This document shows positions 1 to 10,190 of a stretch of DNA of 64,000 bases, piece after piece. Both the position numbers and the translations under genes were made by a program. The notes under the pieces were generated by a model. That model made no database searches and was not told the DNA's origin. It saw nothing but the letters and a program-made list of their open reading frames with translations. This DNA comes from Taudactylus pleione (taxonomy: Eukaryota; Chordata; Amphibia; Anura; Myobatrachidae). The stretch is taken from assembly GCA_031769625.1 (NCBI GenBank), contig JAUIMM010000124.1, positions 3,424,501 to 3,488,500 on the forward strand, read 5' to 3'. How positions within the stretch are numbered: the first letter of the stretch is position 1; every line of letters starts with the position of its first letter.

Positions 1-245
1 TCTCCATTTTGGATATTCTCTTTTTCTTTTGGAGTTAAAATAGAGTTTATTAACATAACTTCTAGGATTTCTAGTGTATTCCTCTTTCAAATTCTCTTTT
101 CTAGTGTTGGGCCTATATAACTTCTCAATACTATCCTCTTTCATCCCATCTTTCTTTTTTTCTTCTTTTTCATTATTTTGGGGACCTTTTTTATCTCTAT
201 AGTATTTATTTTGTTTTTTCTCTTTAAGTTCCCTTGTTTCTTTAA

Positions 246-770
246 TCAATTTCTCATGATCTCAATTTCAGCCTCTTTAAAAATGTCTTGATCTCTAAAG
301 GGTTCTGTTGTAGCTTGAAGAGAATTTACCTCTTCATTTAATACTTCTAACCCCCTTCTACGTTCTTTTAAAATTAAATCAATTAATTGGAATGAGCAAT
401 TATTTAAAATCATATCCCAAGCTTTCTTAAAACCATCATTGGTGGTTATGAAGGAGGGTGTTTTATTAATTTTTAATCCTTTTGGGATCAGGTGATCCAC
501 CTGGTATTTCTCCAGGGTGATGACCTCCCACCACACCCGATTCTCCTTCAAAATAGCTTTTTCCAATTTGTGAAAAACCACTGATATATCCTCATCACAT
601 ACATTCTCATTGTCTATCTCAATATCAGAATTAAACATATCGATTAATAAATCTTTCCTAACTTCCCTATAAGAGAACATAATTGCTGCAATACAGAACT
701 CAGTAAGGAAAAGACAATAAATGTATACAAAAAATGGTTCTGAAATCTGTGCAATAGATGCTGCAGTCAC
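246..770 (-). pseudogene. PLE polyprotein N-terminal region, frameshifted
   Basis: The ORF has 174 codons. Its middle part holds the PLE N-terminal signature: a KENRVWWEVITLEKY block, then IPKGLKI, then W..IL..CSFQLIDLI, which lies ahead of the reverse transcriptase in PLE proteins. The role of this region is not well known; in intact elements it is fused to the reverse transcriptase and GIY-YIG endonuclease. The frame stops just after EIEIMRN, and a basic, Lys/Glu-rich continuation is readable in another frame from about 250 down to 1, so one indel has broken it. The reverse transcriptase would lie left of the window. Confidence 0.65.
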
Positions 771-813
771 TGATACCTATAGAGACTCCCTACACGTCTC
801 TTGGTAGCAAACA

Positions 814-1218
814 ATACAAAAATATATAGGATTTCAGTCCAGCGCTGTCAGAAAATAATATAAAGGAAAGACTCTTACATCAAAGGCTCTGATGAGGTAT
901 TCAAAACATGAAGTATTCCCAGAGTTCAGTATATTTCAATCTTTCTTCATCACTTCAAAATCAGTTTCTCAAAGAAAGAAGGAACAAAAAATAGTGCAAT
1001 ATGTTCCACATATAAAACACAATTTTTATTCCAAATTGATACACTCACATTTAACAAATACAAAGCAGTCATATAGCACCACCTATTGGATGCACTCTCA
1101 GGGTAGGTTGTATAGGAAATACCAGTAAAATCCTGGATGGAATAAGGTGCAGTGTTAGAGGTTCCGGATACCAAACACCGCTTTACAGGATACACCGTTC
1201 TCCCATTACCAACGTCAG
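814..1218 (-). repeat. PLE terminal repeat, inverted copy
   Basis: About 405 bp here are the reverse complement of 4457-4859, with few mismatches. Shared landmarks are GAACGGTGTATCCTGTAAAG at one end and GGACTGAAATCCTATATATT at the other. PLEs are known to carry such repeats in direct or inverted orientation. This copy begins, in minus orientation, about 60 bp inside the plus copy and lacks the hammerhead-like segment seen there. Confidence 0.8.
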
Positions 1219-1688
1219 AGGAACAATGGATACAAATACCATAGTGGTAGGAATAATAATTGGAGAAATAAACGAGCCCTAGAAGATAGGGATAACTTCT
1301 CATTTAGGAGAGATCCAGTTAGGATGGAGAATAGATACCAACCTCTTGAGGATTTTGAGGATCCACAAACGTCCTCTTTTTTAGATTGGGATCGGAAAAT
1401 AAGATGGAAATCATAAAAACGTTAAAATATAAAACAAAGAGAGGTAAAAGAGGTGGGAATAATGAAAAGAAAAAATTGAAACGCTCTGCCAGTAAGACCT
1501 CTACATCACAAAAAGCAGCAATGAATCATGATACCAAAATTTTCAATTTAAGTAAAAGGACACTTGCTCCAGAAGAGGAAACAGTCCTTAAAAAGGGCTT
1601 AAAATTTGTGCCTACCAGTCAGATTGATCCATTTAATTTATTTATAGATGTGCAGAAATTTACTCGTAAATTAACAGTCAAAAAATAA
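1219..1688 (+). pseudogene. PLE polyprotein N-terminal part
   Basis: The first part (about 1219-1417) reads as an Asn/Arg-rich segment ending in SSFLDWDRKI. A +1 shift then leads to a basic stretch (KTKRGKRGGNNEKKKLKR). The ORF of 1386-1688 contains IFNLSKRTLAPEEETVLKKG followed by LKFVPT, a hallmark just upstream of the reverse transcriptase in PLEs. It stops at 1688 and the next coding part is in another frame. Confidence 0.75.
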
Positions 1689-1838
1689 TTTTTAAGTAAA
1701 AATAATGAAGAGGGTGAGGGATCTGGAAAATGTTCAGGATCTGCATTTAAACCTAGGTCATCGTTCTACCCAGTACATCAAAAGGGAAGTTTTATTGACT
1801 GTTTTAGTAAAATAGTCAATAAAAAAACAGAAAAAATA

Positions 1839-2486
1839 GTGATGAAGAGGCAGAAAAATAGGAAGTGTAATTTAACTAAAAAAGAGTTCTTGGCACTAGA
1901 ATCTTTAAAAAAGGATGAAGAGCTGATAATTAAACCAGCGGATAAGGGTGGAGCGGTGGTCCTTATGGATAAAGCTAATTATATAGCAGAGATTAATGGT
2001 CAATTGAACAATGGTGGAACTTATAAAAAACTTAAAAGTGATCCCACTATAAGAATCACCAAAGAGCTCTTGTTGTTAACTGGGAAAGCATTGGAGAAGG
2101 GGATTCTAACTAAGTCTGAACATGACTTTATTAATATAAAATACCCCTCTGTTCCGACTATTTATACTTTACCTAAGATCCATAAGGACCCCCTCCACCC
2201 TCCAGGTAGACCAATATTCTCTGGTACGAATAGTATCACTTCGAATCTTTCGGCAGTTGTCGACTTTTATCTCCAGCCGTTAGTTAGGAAAACCAAATCC
2301 TTTTTAAAGGACATGAGGGATGTACTTAATAGGTTAAGTGATATTCATTGGGAAGATAATTATACGATGATTAGTGCAGATGTCTCCACCCTCTGCACTA
2401 TTATTGATGAGGAAAAAGGTCTTAGAGCCGTTTCATATTTTTTAGAGCTAACAGATCTTAATCTTGAAACTAGGGAATTTATTTAG
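1839..2486 (+). pseudogene. PLE reverse transcriptase, N-terminal (fingers) part
   Basis: A 215-codon frame. Visible motifs are LIIKPADKGGAVVLMDK (residues about 31-47), then YTLPKIHKDP, PGRPIFSGTNSITSNLSAVVDF, and MISADVSTL, where the first catalytic Asp lies in the D-V-S-x-L setting. These are typical of Penelope reverse transcriptases, which use a free 3' end to prime cDNA synthesis. A TAG at 2484-2486 interrupts a frame that clearly continues downstream. Confidence 0.85.
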
Positions 2487-2830
2487 GAAAGTATTCATTT
2501 TATTCTCATTAATAACTATTTTATTTTTAACGGATCATTTTATCTCCAACAGATTGGAATGGCTATGGGCACCAGGTTTGCCCCCAGCTATGCCAATCTC
2601 TTTATGGTGAATTGGGAGGATTGTGAGATTTGGCATGGAGACCAGCTGGGGGCTGGCCTGGTGCCCATTGCCGTTCCAATCTGTTGGAGATAAAATGATC
2701 CGTTAAAAATAATGTTTCATCGATGATATTTTATTTATATGGAAGGGGACTGAAGATGAATTGGTTTTATTTTGTCAATCACTTAATAATAATGATTTTA
2801 CTATTAAATTAACTTTTTCTAAGAAATAGT
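2487..2830 (+). pseudogene. PLE reverse transcriptase core, scrambled
   Basis: After the stop, the same frame gives [19 protein letters not shown] (about 2547-2604), then a reversed copy of the same segment (2625-2711), then RFIDDILFIWKGTEDE (about 2715 on). RFIDD carries the catalytic Asp pair of the YxDD box. A few residues normally between these motifs are lost or replaced by the inverted piece, so the enzyme is dead. A TAG follows near 2827. Confidence 0.8.
2522..2711. repeat. Inverted duplication within the PLE reverse transcriptase
   Basis: The arms are 2522-2600 and 2625-2711, with a loop of about 24 bp. The arms are not identical: the forward arm encodes [11 protein letters not shown] and the reversed arm encodes [11 protein letters not shown], so the second arm was probably copied from a different PLE copy or has diverged since. 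Confidence 0.85.
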
Positions 2831-2840
2831 ATTCCTGGAT

Positions 2841-3818
2841 TTGAATATATATATAAAAGATGGTGTCATACAAACTAAAACATATAGAAAACAGACAGAT
2901 TCAAACAGTTTTATTATGAGAGACAGCCAACACCACGTAAACTGGTTGGATAGTGTCCCTTTCAGTCAGTTTTTAAGATTAAATGGAATTGGTCAGAGAA
3001 AGGAGTATGTGAGACACAGATGGAAGAAATGTCTGGTCGTTAAAGGTTATTGTGAAGAAAATATTAAAAGAGCTCGTGAAAAAGCGAATGAGAGGGATCG
3101 TTCCGAACTCTTAAGAAATAAAGAAACCTTGAGGGACCCCATTAAACAGAACAAATTTGAATGGTCATTTTTAAGTAATTTTAATTCTCAACATAAGGAA
3201 ATTGAAGCTGTTTTTAAAAAGAATTGGAGAATTTTAAAACAAGACCCAATAATTGGGGACAAGATTCCAAATATTCCTTCATTTATCTATAGGAAAGCCC
3301 CTTCATTAAAGGATAAACTCGCTAGAAGCTCAATTGAAACAAATAAGAGGACTAGCATAAGAAGTGTGGGTTTCCATAGGTGTGGTTTGTGTGTTACGTG
3401 TAAAACTGTTAAAGGTCCCTCGAAAATCCAGGATTTTGTGGTTAAGGGTGTGACTTACCCAATAAGAGAATTTCTAACGTGTCATTCCAAAAATGTTATT
3501 TACGCATTAGAATGCCAATGTGGTCTGCACTACATCGGCAAAACAACTCGAAACCTAAAACTGAGATTGGCAGAACATGTGTATAATATCCATAAAGGAT
3601 TAGAGACACATACTGTTTCGGCACATTTCAAAATGGTTCATGGTTCAAATCCCTGTCAAGTAAAATCCTTTTGGGCAGTACAACAAATTAATTTAAGTTG
3701 GAGATCAAGAGATGTAGAACTTAGGTTAGCGAAAACTGAAATGAAATGGATCTACAAGCTTCAAACACTGGTACCAAAAGGATTAAATGGGGATTTGGAG
3801 TTGAAATGGTTCTTATAA
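2841..3818 (+). pseudogene. PLE C-terminal part: thumb and GIY-YIG endonuclease
   Basis: This 325-codon frame is open and well kept. Residues 1-150 form the linker/thumb. A Cys-rich segment (HRCGLCVTCKT, about residues 178-188) precedes the GIY-YIG nuclease: VIYALEC starts at about residue 219, LHYIGKTTRNLKLRLAEH follows, and Arg and His/Glu catalytic candidates are present. In canonical Penelopes this nuclease nicks the target. The reverse transcriptase upstream is broken, so it is called a pseudogene as a whole, although this exon-length part has no stop. Confidence 0.85.
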
Positions 3819-4390
3819 TCCTTGCTCTATGAGCAGCCCTTGTATTTTTATTGATCCTAAATGCTTTTTAATGTTTTAACATGTAATTTATGTAAAGTGC
3901 TTTTTTAGAATATAATCCTAATTTAATAATTTTTAATTTTTTATGGATTGTGGGCACTGCACTTTATGGACATTCAATTGACTGTGGGCACTGCGCTTTA
4001 AGGACATCCAATTTGTCAAGAAGAACATCTCCGGCGGAACAACAAACATATGGATTGTTCAACTGCATTTTATGAAATTTTCCCCCTTCATTACGACATA
4101 AAGAGGACCTTTTTGTTTATTATTGTTATTTTCTGGACATTTCCCTTTTCCAAGATGGCGAAGGAAACGTTTCCGCTTTTACATGTGGTAGAGTGCGGGA
4201 GGAGATGGAGAGTGCACGCGTCCCTTCCGGCTCTAAAGAGAATCTCAGTTTGTTTACCTCTGGCGGAAGTCACGTGTTGCGTTGTCGCGCGACTTCCGGC
4301 ATTTGCGATTCCGGAAGTAGCGGGATTCAGCAAGCATGTGGCCACTTTGGAAATTAGTAAAGGTATTTAAGATACAGTAGGTAAGCATCC
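3819..4390 (+). other. PLE 3' non-coding region
   Basis: It holds two near-copies of a unit around GTGGGCACTGC (3949 and 3982). Downstream the sequence turns CpG-rich (about 4180-4330). No coding frame is supported here; the short ORFs in this stretch are uninformative. Confidence 0.5.
4140..4335. promoter_or_regulatory. Promoter-like motif cluster in the PLE 3' region
   Basis: Within 200 bp there are a YY1-type motif (CCAAGATGGCG, about 4150), a GCGGAAGTCACGTG block combining ETS and E-box (CACGTG) motifs, a CGACTTCCGGC ETS motif and TTCCGGAAGT. No TATA box is seen. This composition resembles a CpG-rich vertebrate core promoter and may be the element's own promoter. Only the motifs are seen; function is inferred. 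Confidence 0.4.
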
Positions 4391-4859
4391 CACTATGCTT
4401 TTGACGAAGGATAATTATATCGGAAACGCGTTAAGCAAGTGGGATGGTGAACATAGGGACGTTGGTATTGGGAGAACGGTGTATCCTGTAAAGCGGTGTT
4501 TGGTATCCGGAACATCTAACACTGCACCTTATTCCATCCAGGATTTTACTGGTATTTCCTATACAACCTACCCTGAGAGTGCATCCAATAGGTGGTGCTA
4601 TATGACTGCTTTGTATTTGCTAAATGTGAGTGTATCACTTGGAATAAAAATTGTGTTTTATATGTGGAACATATTGCACTATTTTTTGTTCCTTCTTTCT
4701 TTGAAAAACTGATTTTGAAGTGATGAAGAAAGATTGAAATATGCTGAACTCTGGGAATACTTCATGTTTTGAATACCTCATCAGAGCTTTTGATGTAAGA
4801 GTCTTTCCTTTATATTATTTTCTGACAGCGCTGGACTGAAATCCTATATATTTTTGTAT
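4391..4859 (+). repeat. PLE terminal repeat, 3' copy
   Basis: It ends in GGACTGAAATCCTATATATT plus T-rich sequence. Residues 4457-4859 match 814-1218 in inverted orientation. The first 60 bp carry a hammerhead-like fold (separate entry). Confidence 0.75.
4395..4436 (+). ncRNA. Hammerhead-ribozyme-like motif of the PLE repeat (degenerate)
   Basis: TTGACGA, close to the core CUGANGA, is followed by AG, a 4-bp stem (GATA/TATC with an ATTA loop) and then GGAAACGCG containing the GAAA core. PLE terminal repeats are known to encode hammerhead ribozymes. The first core base is T rather than C, so this copy is probably inactive. Helices I and III were not modelled. Confidence 0.4.
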
Positions 4860-4985
4860 CATGTCCTTGTCCTGTTTTGTTTTATATTACTATTAACATT
4901 TTTTCTTGTGTGCTCATTTATGTACTGTGTAAGGCGCTACGGAACCTTTGTGGCGCCATATAAATAAAGGATAATAATAATCATC
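4860..4985 (+). repeat. 3' tail of a LINE/SINE
   Basis: It ends in GGCGCTACGGAACC..GGCGCCATATAAATAAAGGATAATAATAAT. The same tail occurs at 49950-50015 and, more diverged, at the end of the V-SINE (5860-5925). Simple ATA/AAT repeats finish it, as expected for target-primed LINE integration. Confidence 0.6.
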
Positions 4986-5571
4986 AATAGGGACTACGAT
5001 TTTAGCCCATACTTGCTGACAATCTGGATGTCCCCACTACACAATGCCGAGAATACCGGTATTGTTCAGCAGGGGGCAGGATCACGATCACGCGATTCAG
5101 TGCAAATCACGTCATAGGCTCCACCGAACCCCCCAATTATTTTTAAGAATTTAGTGGCTACAGTTAGGGGGGAGTGGATGGTGGCGGCGGGGGAGGTTGG
5201 TGCTGGCGGCTGGCAGGAAGACTTGCCCACTGTTCCGGCCGCCTGTGAGTGTCATCCGATTTCTGGGAGATTCCCGGTTGTTCCAGGGAGTAGGCATCTT
5301 CAGATGGAGTAAACTGCTTTAAGCCTATGAAGGCTTACGAGCGGGATAAATATTTTCTGATCTTTCTCCTGCAGCTTCTGAATTGTGGCGGAAGCTTACA
5401 GCTTCTACAGGAGAAGTCTTTTACAAACGTGAAAGATTTCTACAATATGTCGGGCATACAACTTGCAGGGACAGTGATTACTGCAATGCTGTCCTTGAGA
5501 CTTCCCCTTTGTACATAATGAGGATATTTTAATTAAAATATCCACGGCGATACGAAAATCTTAATAATCAC
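4986..5571. other. Intergenic sequence without a recognised gene
   Basis: A GC-rich patch lies at about 5170-5240 (GGTGGCGGCGGGGGAGG). An AT palindrome (GGATATTTTAATTAAAATATCC) is at about 5521-5543. The 63-codon ORF at 5327-5518 has no recognisable motif and I do not call it a gene. Confidence 0.4.
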
Positions 5572-5925
5572 AGAAGTTCAGACGGTGTAATGGTAGCATT
5601 GCTGCCTCACAGCACTGAGGTCGTGGGTTCAATTCCCACCATGGCCCTAACTGTGTGTTGTTTGTATATTCTCCCTGTGCTTGCGTGGGTTTCCTCCGGG
5701 TACTCCGGTTTCCTCCCACACTCCAAAAATATACTGGTAGGTTAATTGGCTCCCAACACAAATTAATGCTTGTGTGTATGTATATGTGTGAGCATGTGAT
5801 AGGGAATATAGAGTGTAAGCTCCACTGGGGCAAGGACTGATGTGAACGGCCGAATATTCTCTGTAAAGCGCTGCGGAATATGTGTGCACTATATAAATAA
5901 CTGGTAATAAATAATAAATAAATAA
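5572..5925 (+). mobile_element. V-SINE-type tRNA-derived SINE
   Basis: The tRNA-like head has an A-box-like stretch (TGTAATGGTAGC) and a B box (GTGGGTTCAATTCCCACC, about 5624-5641). It is followed by the conserved central core (GTATATTCTCCCTGTG..GCGTGGGTTTCCTCCGGG..CTCCGGTTTCCTCCCACA), which is the vertebrate V-SINE core. The 3' end is a LINE-like tail (GCGCTGCGGAATATGTG..CTATATAAATAA) plus ATAA repeats. Transcription would be by RNA polymerase III from the boxes. It lies about 240 bp upstream of the COG2 start codon. Confidence 0.8.
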
Positions 5926-6010
5926 TATGATTTATGCCAAGGGTCCAATATTATCCTCCACATATGTACAACGATAGACCTTAAGTAAATGGATTGTGAT
6001 AACAGTTGGC

Positions 6011-6029
6011 GACCACCAGGAGGCGCTGC
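6011..6029. promoter_or_regulatory. CTCF-type binding motif
   Basis: GACCACCAGGAGGCGCTGC closely matches the vertebrate CTCF core (CCACCAGGGGGCGC type, one change). It lies about 135 bp upstream of the COG2 ATG. Occupancy is inferred, not shown. Confidence 0.55.
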
Positions 6030-6161
6030 GATGTGTAAGTATTTTGCTAATGTCGTCGTGTCGTCATCATATGTCCCGGTGGCTGGCGGAAGTGCCGCGT
6101 CAGAGATTTCCCTTCTCACTGCAGGGTCTGTGTCTGTGAAGAGAAGGATCAAGTAGAGAAG
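6030..6161 (+). promoter_or_regulatory. COG2: COG2 proximal promoter and 5' UTR
   Basis: No TATA box is seen. An ETS-type motif (GGCGGAAGTGCCG, about 6084-6096) lies 70 bp before the ATG, typical of housekeeping TATA-less promoters. The frame upstream of the ATG is open for a short way but has no earlier in-frame ATG close by. Confidence 0.5.
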
Positions 6162-6218
6162 ATGCAGCTGCCGCAGAGTCCTGGCGCCTTGTGCTTCGAT
6201 AAAGACGAGTTCATGAAG
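6162..6218 (+). CDS. COG2: COG2 exon 1
   Basis: It encodes 19 residues (MQLPQSPGALCFDKDEFMK) and ends at ATGAAG followed by GT. The phase at the donor is 0. The protein starts a few residues shorter than human COG2, at the equivalent of the second Met there. Confidence 0.93.
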
Positions 6219-9200
6219 GTTCGGATGGATGGTGCTTGTCACCTTGTTACGGGTCCTGTTGTGCTGTATGATGTCACTATTTCGCTCTATAAATAAAAAA
6301 ACAGTGTTATCACAGCTTTCATGTAAAGTTTTTATCAGTATGAGGTAAAATGCAACTGTCCAGTTGCTGTGGAGGCACAAATCCCGGCATGTTATAATAA
6401 TATCTGCCTGCTGGGTCATATAGTTCCACAATAGATGTCCAGCAGCAGGTCAGTTTGCCTGTCACTAATATTTTTGCTGTACATGGCATTTGGATGGCTC
6501 AAAAATGTTTATATGTTTGAAGTGACTCTGTTGTAGAGAAGTATGTGACAGTTTACAGAATATGTGCATAAATGCCTGCTGCACACATTCTGTATACCCT
6601 CAGCTATTACACTATATGCTAACAGTCTGGGGCAGATTTACTAAAGCTTCTAAAAATAAGTGGTGTTGCCATAGCAACCAATTAGATTCAGTCTATCATT
6701 TTGTAGGATGTAATAGAGAAATGATAGCTAGAATGTTATGGGCAATACCACCACTATTCATTTTTAGAAGCTTTAGTAAAGCTACCCCTCTATTTCTACT
6801 TTTTTTTTTTCTGTCTCATTTTCCAATTTAAATAAGTGACTGAACTCAACAACTTTTGATCCATGTATATAATTTGCCCTTGGATGGCTCTAATTTTGTA
6901 TCAGACTTCAAGAAAAGAAATTGTAAAACCATTTACAACTCTATATGTCCCCAAATTAATATAAAACAATCGGCTTAATATTAATTCCAATTAATCACCA
7001 CTAACACATTAAAAACTTGAAAATGTAACACAAATAGACACACATACTGTAAAAGTAGCATAAAAATTAGCATCAGAACTTGTATATTACGGGAGATGTG
7101 TAAAGAGTGGCGAAGTTGCCCATAGCAACTAATCAGAGGCATCACTGCAGGGTAGTCCTGGGAGGACAAGTGCAGAGCAGATCTCATCTTCTAAAGCCGG
7201 GGCAACGCGGTTGCATGCGATGCGACCTTGCCAGCTGCATCTCATGCGATGTTACCAGTTAAGTGATTAACAGGAAAGGAGTAGAAATTATCAGTGAATG
7301 GATGCACAATGCTAGCAAATTAACAGACAAGTCCAGTAAATAATGACTTAAGGCGTTTTCCAGTGTTTGGTAACAAATTTCTATTGTTATTTGCTTCCAT
7401 ACATTACCAGATTTTCCATCCCACCAGATGGATTGGACAGGACAGATATATCAATAGGTGTGTACGAAGCTTAACATCAATAACACATAGTCAATAGATC
7501 TAATCTAAAATGTAAAGATTACTGTATTAAACCTGAAACTGTTCATTCACTGGTAGTGTTCCTTCACTGGAGATAGATATTTATTCTTTTTATCTTGAGA
7601 GGGGTGGTTAACTTTGCTGGTGTGTATATCTTGTGTTTACAACTTTTCTCTGTTTATTCAGTGTCTGAACTACTGTTTACTTGTATTAATTTCTTTTGGA
7701 AAGGACTCGTTTGATGTCGACCACTTTGTATCAGAGTGCAGGAAGCGTGTGCAGCTAGAAGACCTTCGAGATGATCTAGAGATTTACTACAGACTGCTCA
7801 AGACTGCTATGGTTGAGCTCATCAACAAGGACTATGCAGACTTTGTAAACCTGTCCACTAACTTGGTATGTTTATCTTGTATTTGTATTGTATACAATCC
7901 ATGGCACTGTATCACAATGCTTTACATTTGGAAACTTTATGCATGCCAGTCAATTGTTTACAATGCACCAAATGGTACTTCATGTTTGGAAAAAAAAATG
8001 GAACTTTAAATCATAGCTTACTGCAACATTGTCAGCAATGTCATAATAGTAACCCTGAAGGCCTCAAATTCAAAGGCATTGGACATGTAGCGTTATATAA
8101 GAGTGCGGCAAAAGAAATAAGATGCTTATGAGACGAGAAACTTATTGAATCCTGACTTTCGATACTCTGGTCCCCAAAGTACTTAACGAAGGGTTTGAGA
8201 TCACTCTGTTTTTGGCTGATTGATATAGCTTTGCCATAATATTAGATTTGATGTGGATTATGGTATCTTGACAGCTTGTTGTTTTGATGTACAAGCCCCG
8301 TGGATTTTATTAGTCGGTAGTTATGATATGGTTAATTTGTTTGTGTGACCATCAGTGTTCTCCCCAGAAAAATTTTCCAGCCGGGGGGCATCAAAAAGTA
8401 GCCGAGTGGGGGCCTTCGCAATAATAAAATGTTTTAAATCCTGACCTTATAATGATTTAAACTTGAAATAACAATATATATATTAATTCTCCTCTTCTTC
8501 TTAGAGGCCCCACTTGCTTGCAGCAAATAAATTATTATAATACAACTCTCAGATACTGGCCTCACTTGCAGGCTCCCAAATACTGTCCCCACAGATTTTT
8601 TGGGGGGGACACTGGAAAAATGGCACAGGGGCAGGTAGAAATATGCCCCTGTCTCCCCCAAATCATTATTCCTTATGAAGTATAAGTTTTCCTTATTAAC
8701 ACTAAGGCGATTACACCAGAACTCAATGGTTTTACAGCACATTATGCATATACAAAAAAAAAACGTATGTATTAGCTGTACAGTATATAAGAGCTTCTGG
8801 AAATTTAGCGCATCTATCTGAAACAAGACAGTACTAGTGTGTATGGGAACAGAGAGCTTACAGTAAGTTGTGTAGCTAGTTAGCGTACATACTGAATACC
8901 CCATGCACCCCATGCGCGTCAGCAGTAATACTGGAGTGGAAGTAACATCAGACTATGCTACTGCTTTCGGCATAGTACAGCCCGGTGTCCCCACATTACG
9001 CCGCTCACACCGGCACCCGGGGCTACAGGTGACTGTGTGTAACACAGCGCAGCAGCAACTTGTTACCTGACAGCTGATTACGCCGGCTCCACAAGGGCAG
9101 CAGCACTGGGATAACCACAGGAAGTTCCCGCAGGAAGCAGAGCCGGACCCTGCTGCATGTGGGGTTGGTGTAACTGCCAGCAGGTTCCCTCGGAAGCAGC

Positions 9201-10155
9201 ACATTGGTTTCGCTCACAAAGTGTGTGTCAACAAGGACACGTTGAGGGTGACCGGAGACGCGGTGCATTGGGGCAAGGGGAAGTGCCGGGCGGTAGGCTG
9301 TTTCTGCCGGGCGATGCGCCCGCAATGAACAGCCTGGGGAGAATACTGCATCAATAGTTTTAGTATTCTCTAGAGACACTTATAGTTCTTTTTTTTTTCT
9401 AATTGTTTTCATTTGCTAATAATTCTCTTTATTTTTAACGACTAGGAATGCAATAGTTACCTGTTAAAAATGTTTTAATGCAGTGTATTAATAGTCTAAC
9501 AGTTTTATTTTATTTTTGAGATAGTGTGAGATATGCATAGTCACTGTAATGTTGTGCAAAATATCTCTGTGAACCACATACCTACATGGTCAGGCTTGAG
9601 TAGTATTAGCTCAGAATTGGTATTGAAACTGTATAACATGTAGTGGTCCGCATTAGCAACTGCGTTGGCACATACTGTTCTACCTCTGTGGTTTGGGTTT
9701 TATTCTAGTGATTTAATAAGGTTTTTATACTAATGTCGATACTTTTTGTTTATGCACTAAACCAATATGGATTGCATGTGTTTTTTATGTGAAACCCTGC
9801 ATATTTTGTGTCTAAAATGTATAATCTGTATAACTGATATATTGTTATGCCGGGATCATTAATTGGATAGCTGAGCCAATACAAGCCCTCTGACGACGTC
9901 TGTGAATAAACGCGTTGGAACGGTGCCTTGTGACTCTGCTACACTAAACCTGGACTCTATCACTGCAACGGTAATTGGCATGGTTCCAATATGCCTTGAC
10001 GTTATACAGCAGTAGGCGGTGTGGTCTGAGTGCCCGGTAGAACCCTGATGTGGTAACTGGGAGGGAGTATATCCGGTGGAGTACATGTATAAAACCATGT
10101 GTTAATCAGACCACACTGTTTATTATGTGGTACGAGCCATGTCTTAAAAAAAAAA

Positions 10156-10190
<35 letters not shown>

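Larger units (their letters stand above)
1..1218 (-). mobile_element. Penelope-like element (PLE), minus-strand copy, 5' part
   Basis: Read on the minus strand this begins with a Penelope-type terminal repeat (1218 down to 814), then a coding region going left and off the window. The terminal repeat is an inverted copy of 4457-4859. The coding part (770 to 1) resembles the N-terminal region of PLE polyproteins. The element is cut by the window edge, and its reading frame is shifted near 245. It abuts a plus-strand PLE head to head at about 1218/1219. Confidence 0.75.
1219..4859 (+). mobile_element. Penelope-like element (PLE), plus-strand copy
   Basis: A 5'-truncated PLE with recognisable N-terminal, reverse transcriptase and GIY-YIG endonuclease parts in order, then a GC-rich 3' region and a terminal repeat. 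Reading frames are broken by stop codons and indels, and the reverse transcriptase core carries an inverted duplication (2522-2711). It sits upstream of COG2 and shares no reading frame with it. Confidence 0.85.

Noticed and set aside
885..912. CTGATGAG word resembling a hammerhead core in the left PLE repeat
   Set aside because: No GAAAC partner follows at the right distance, and the word is on the strand opposite to the element's transcript.
4860..4985. Polyadenylation signal of a host gene (AATAAA)
   Set aside because: The AATAAA belongs to a LINE/SINE tail that recurs at 49990 and ends in simple repeats.
5327..5518. 63-codon ORF upstream of COG2
   Set aside because: No motif, no splice or promoter context, and about the length expected by chance.
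9023..9379. Overlapping GC-rich ORFs on both strands in intron 2
   Set aside because: Open frames follow from base composition; no domain or conserved block is visible.
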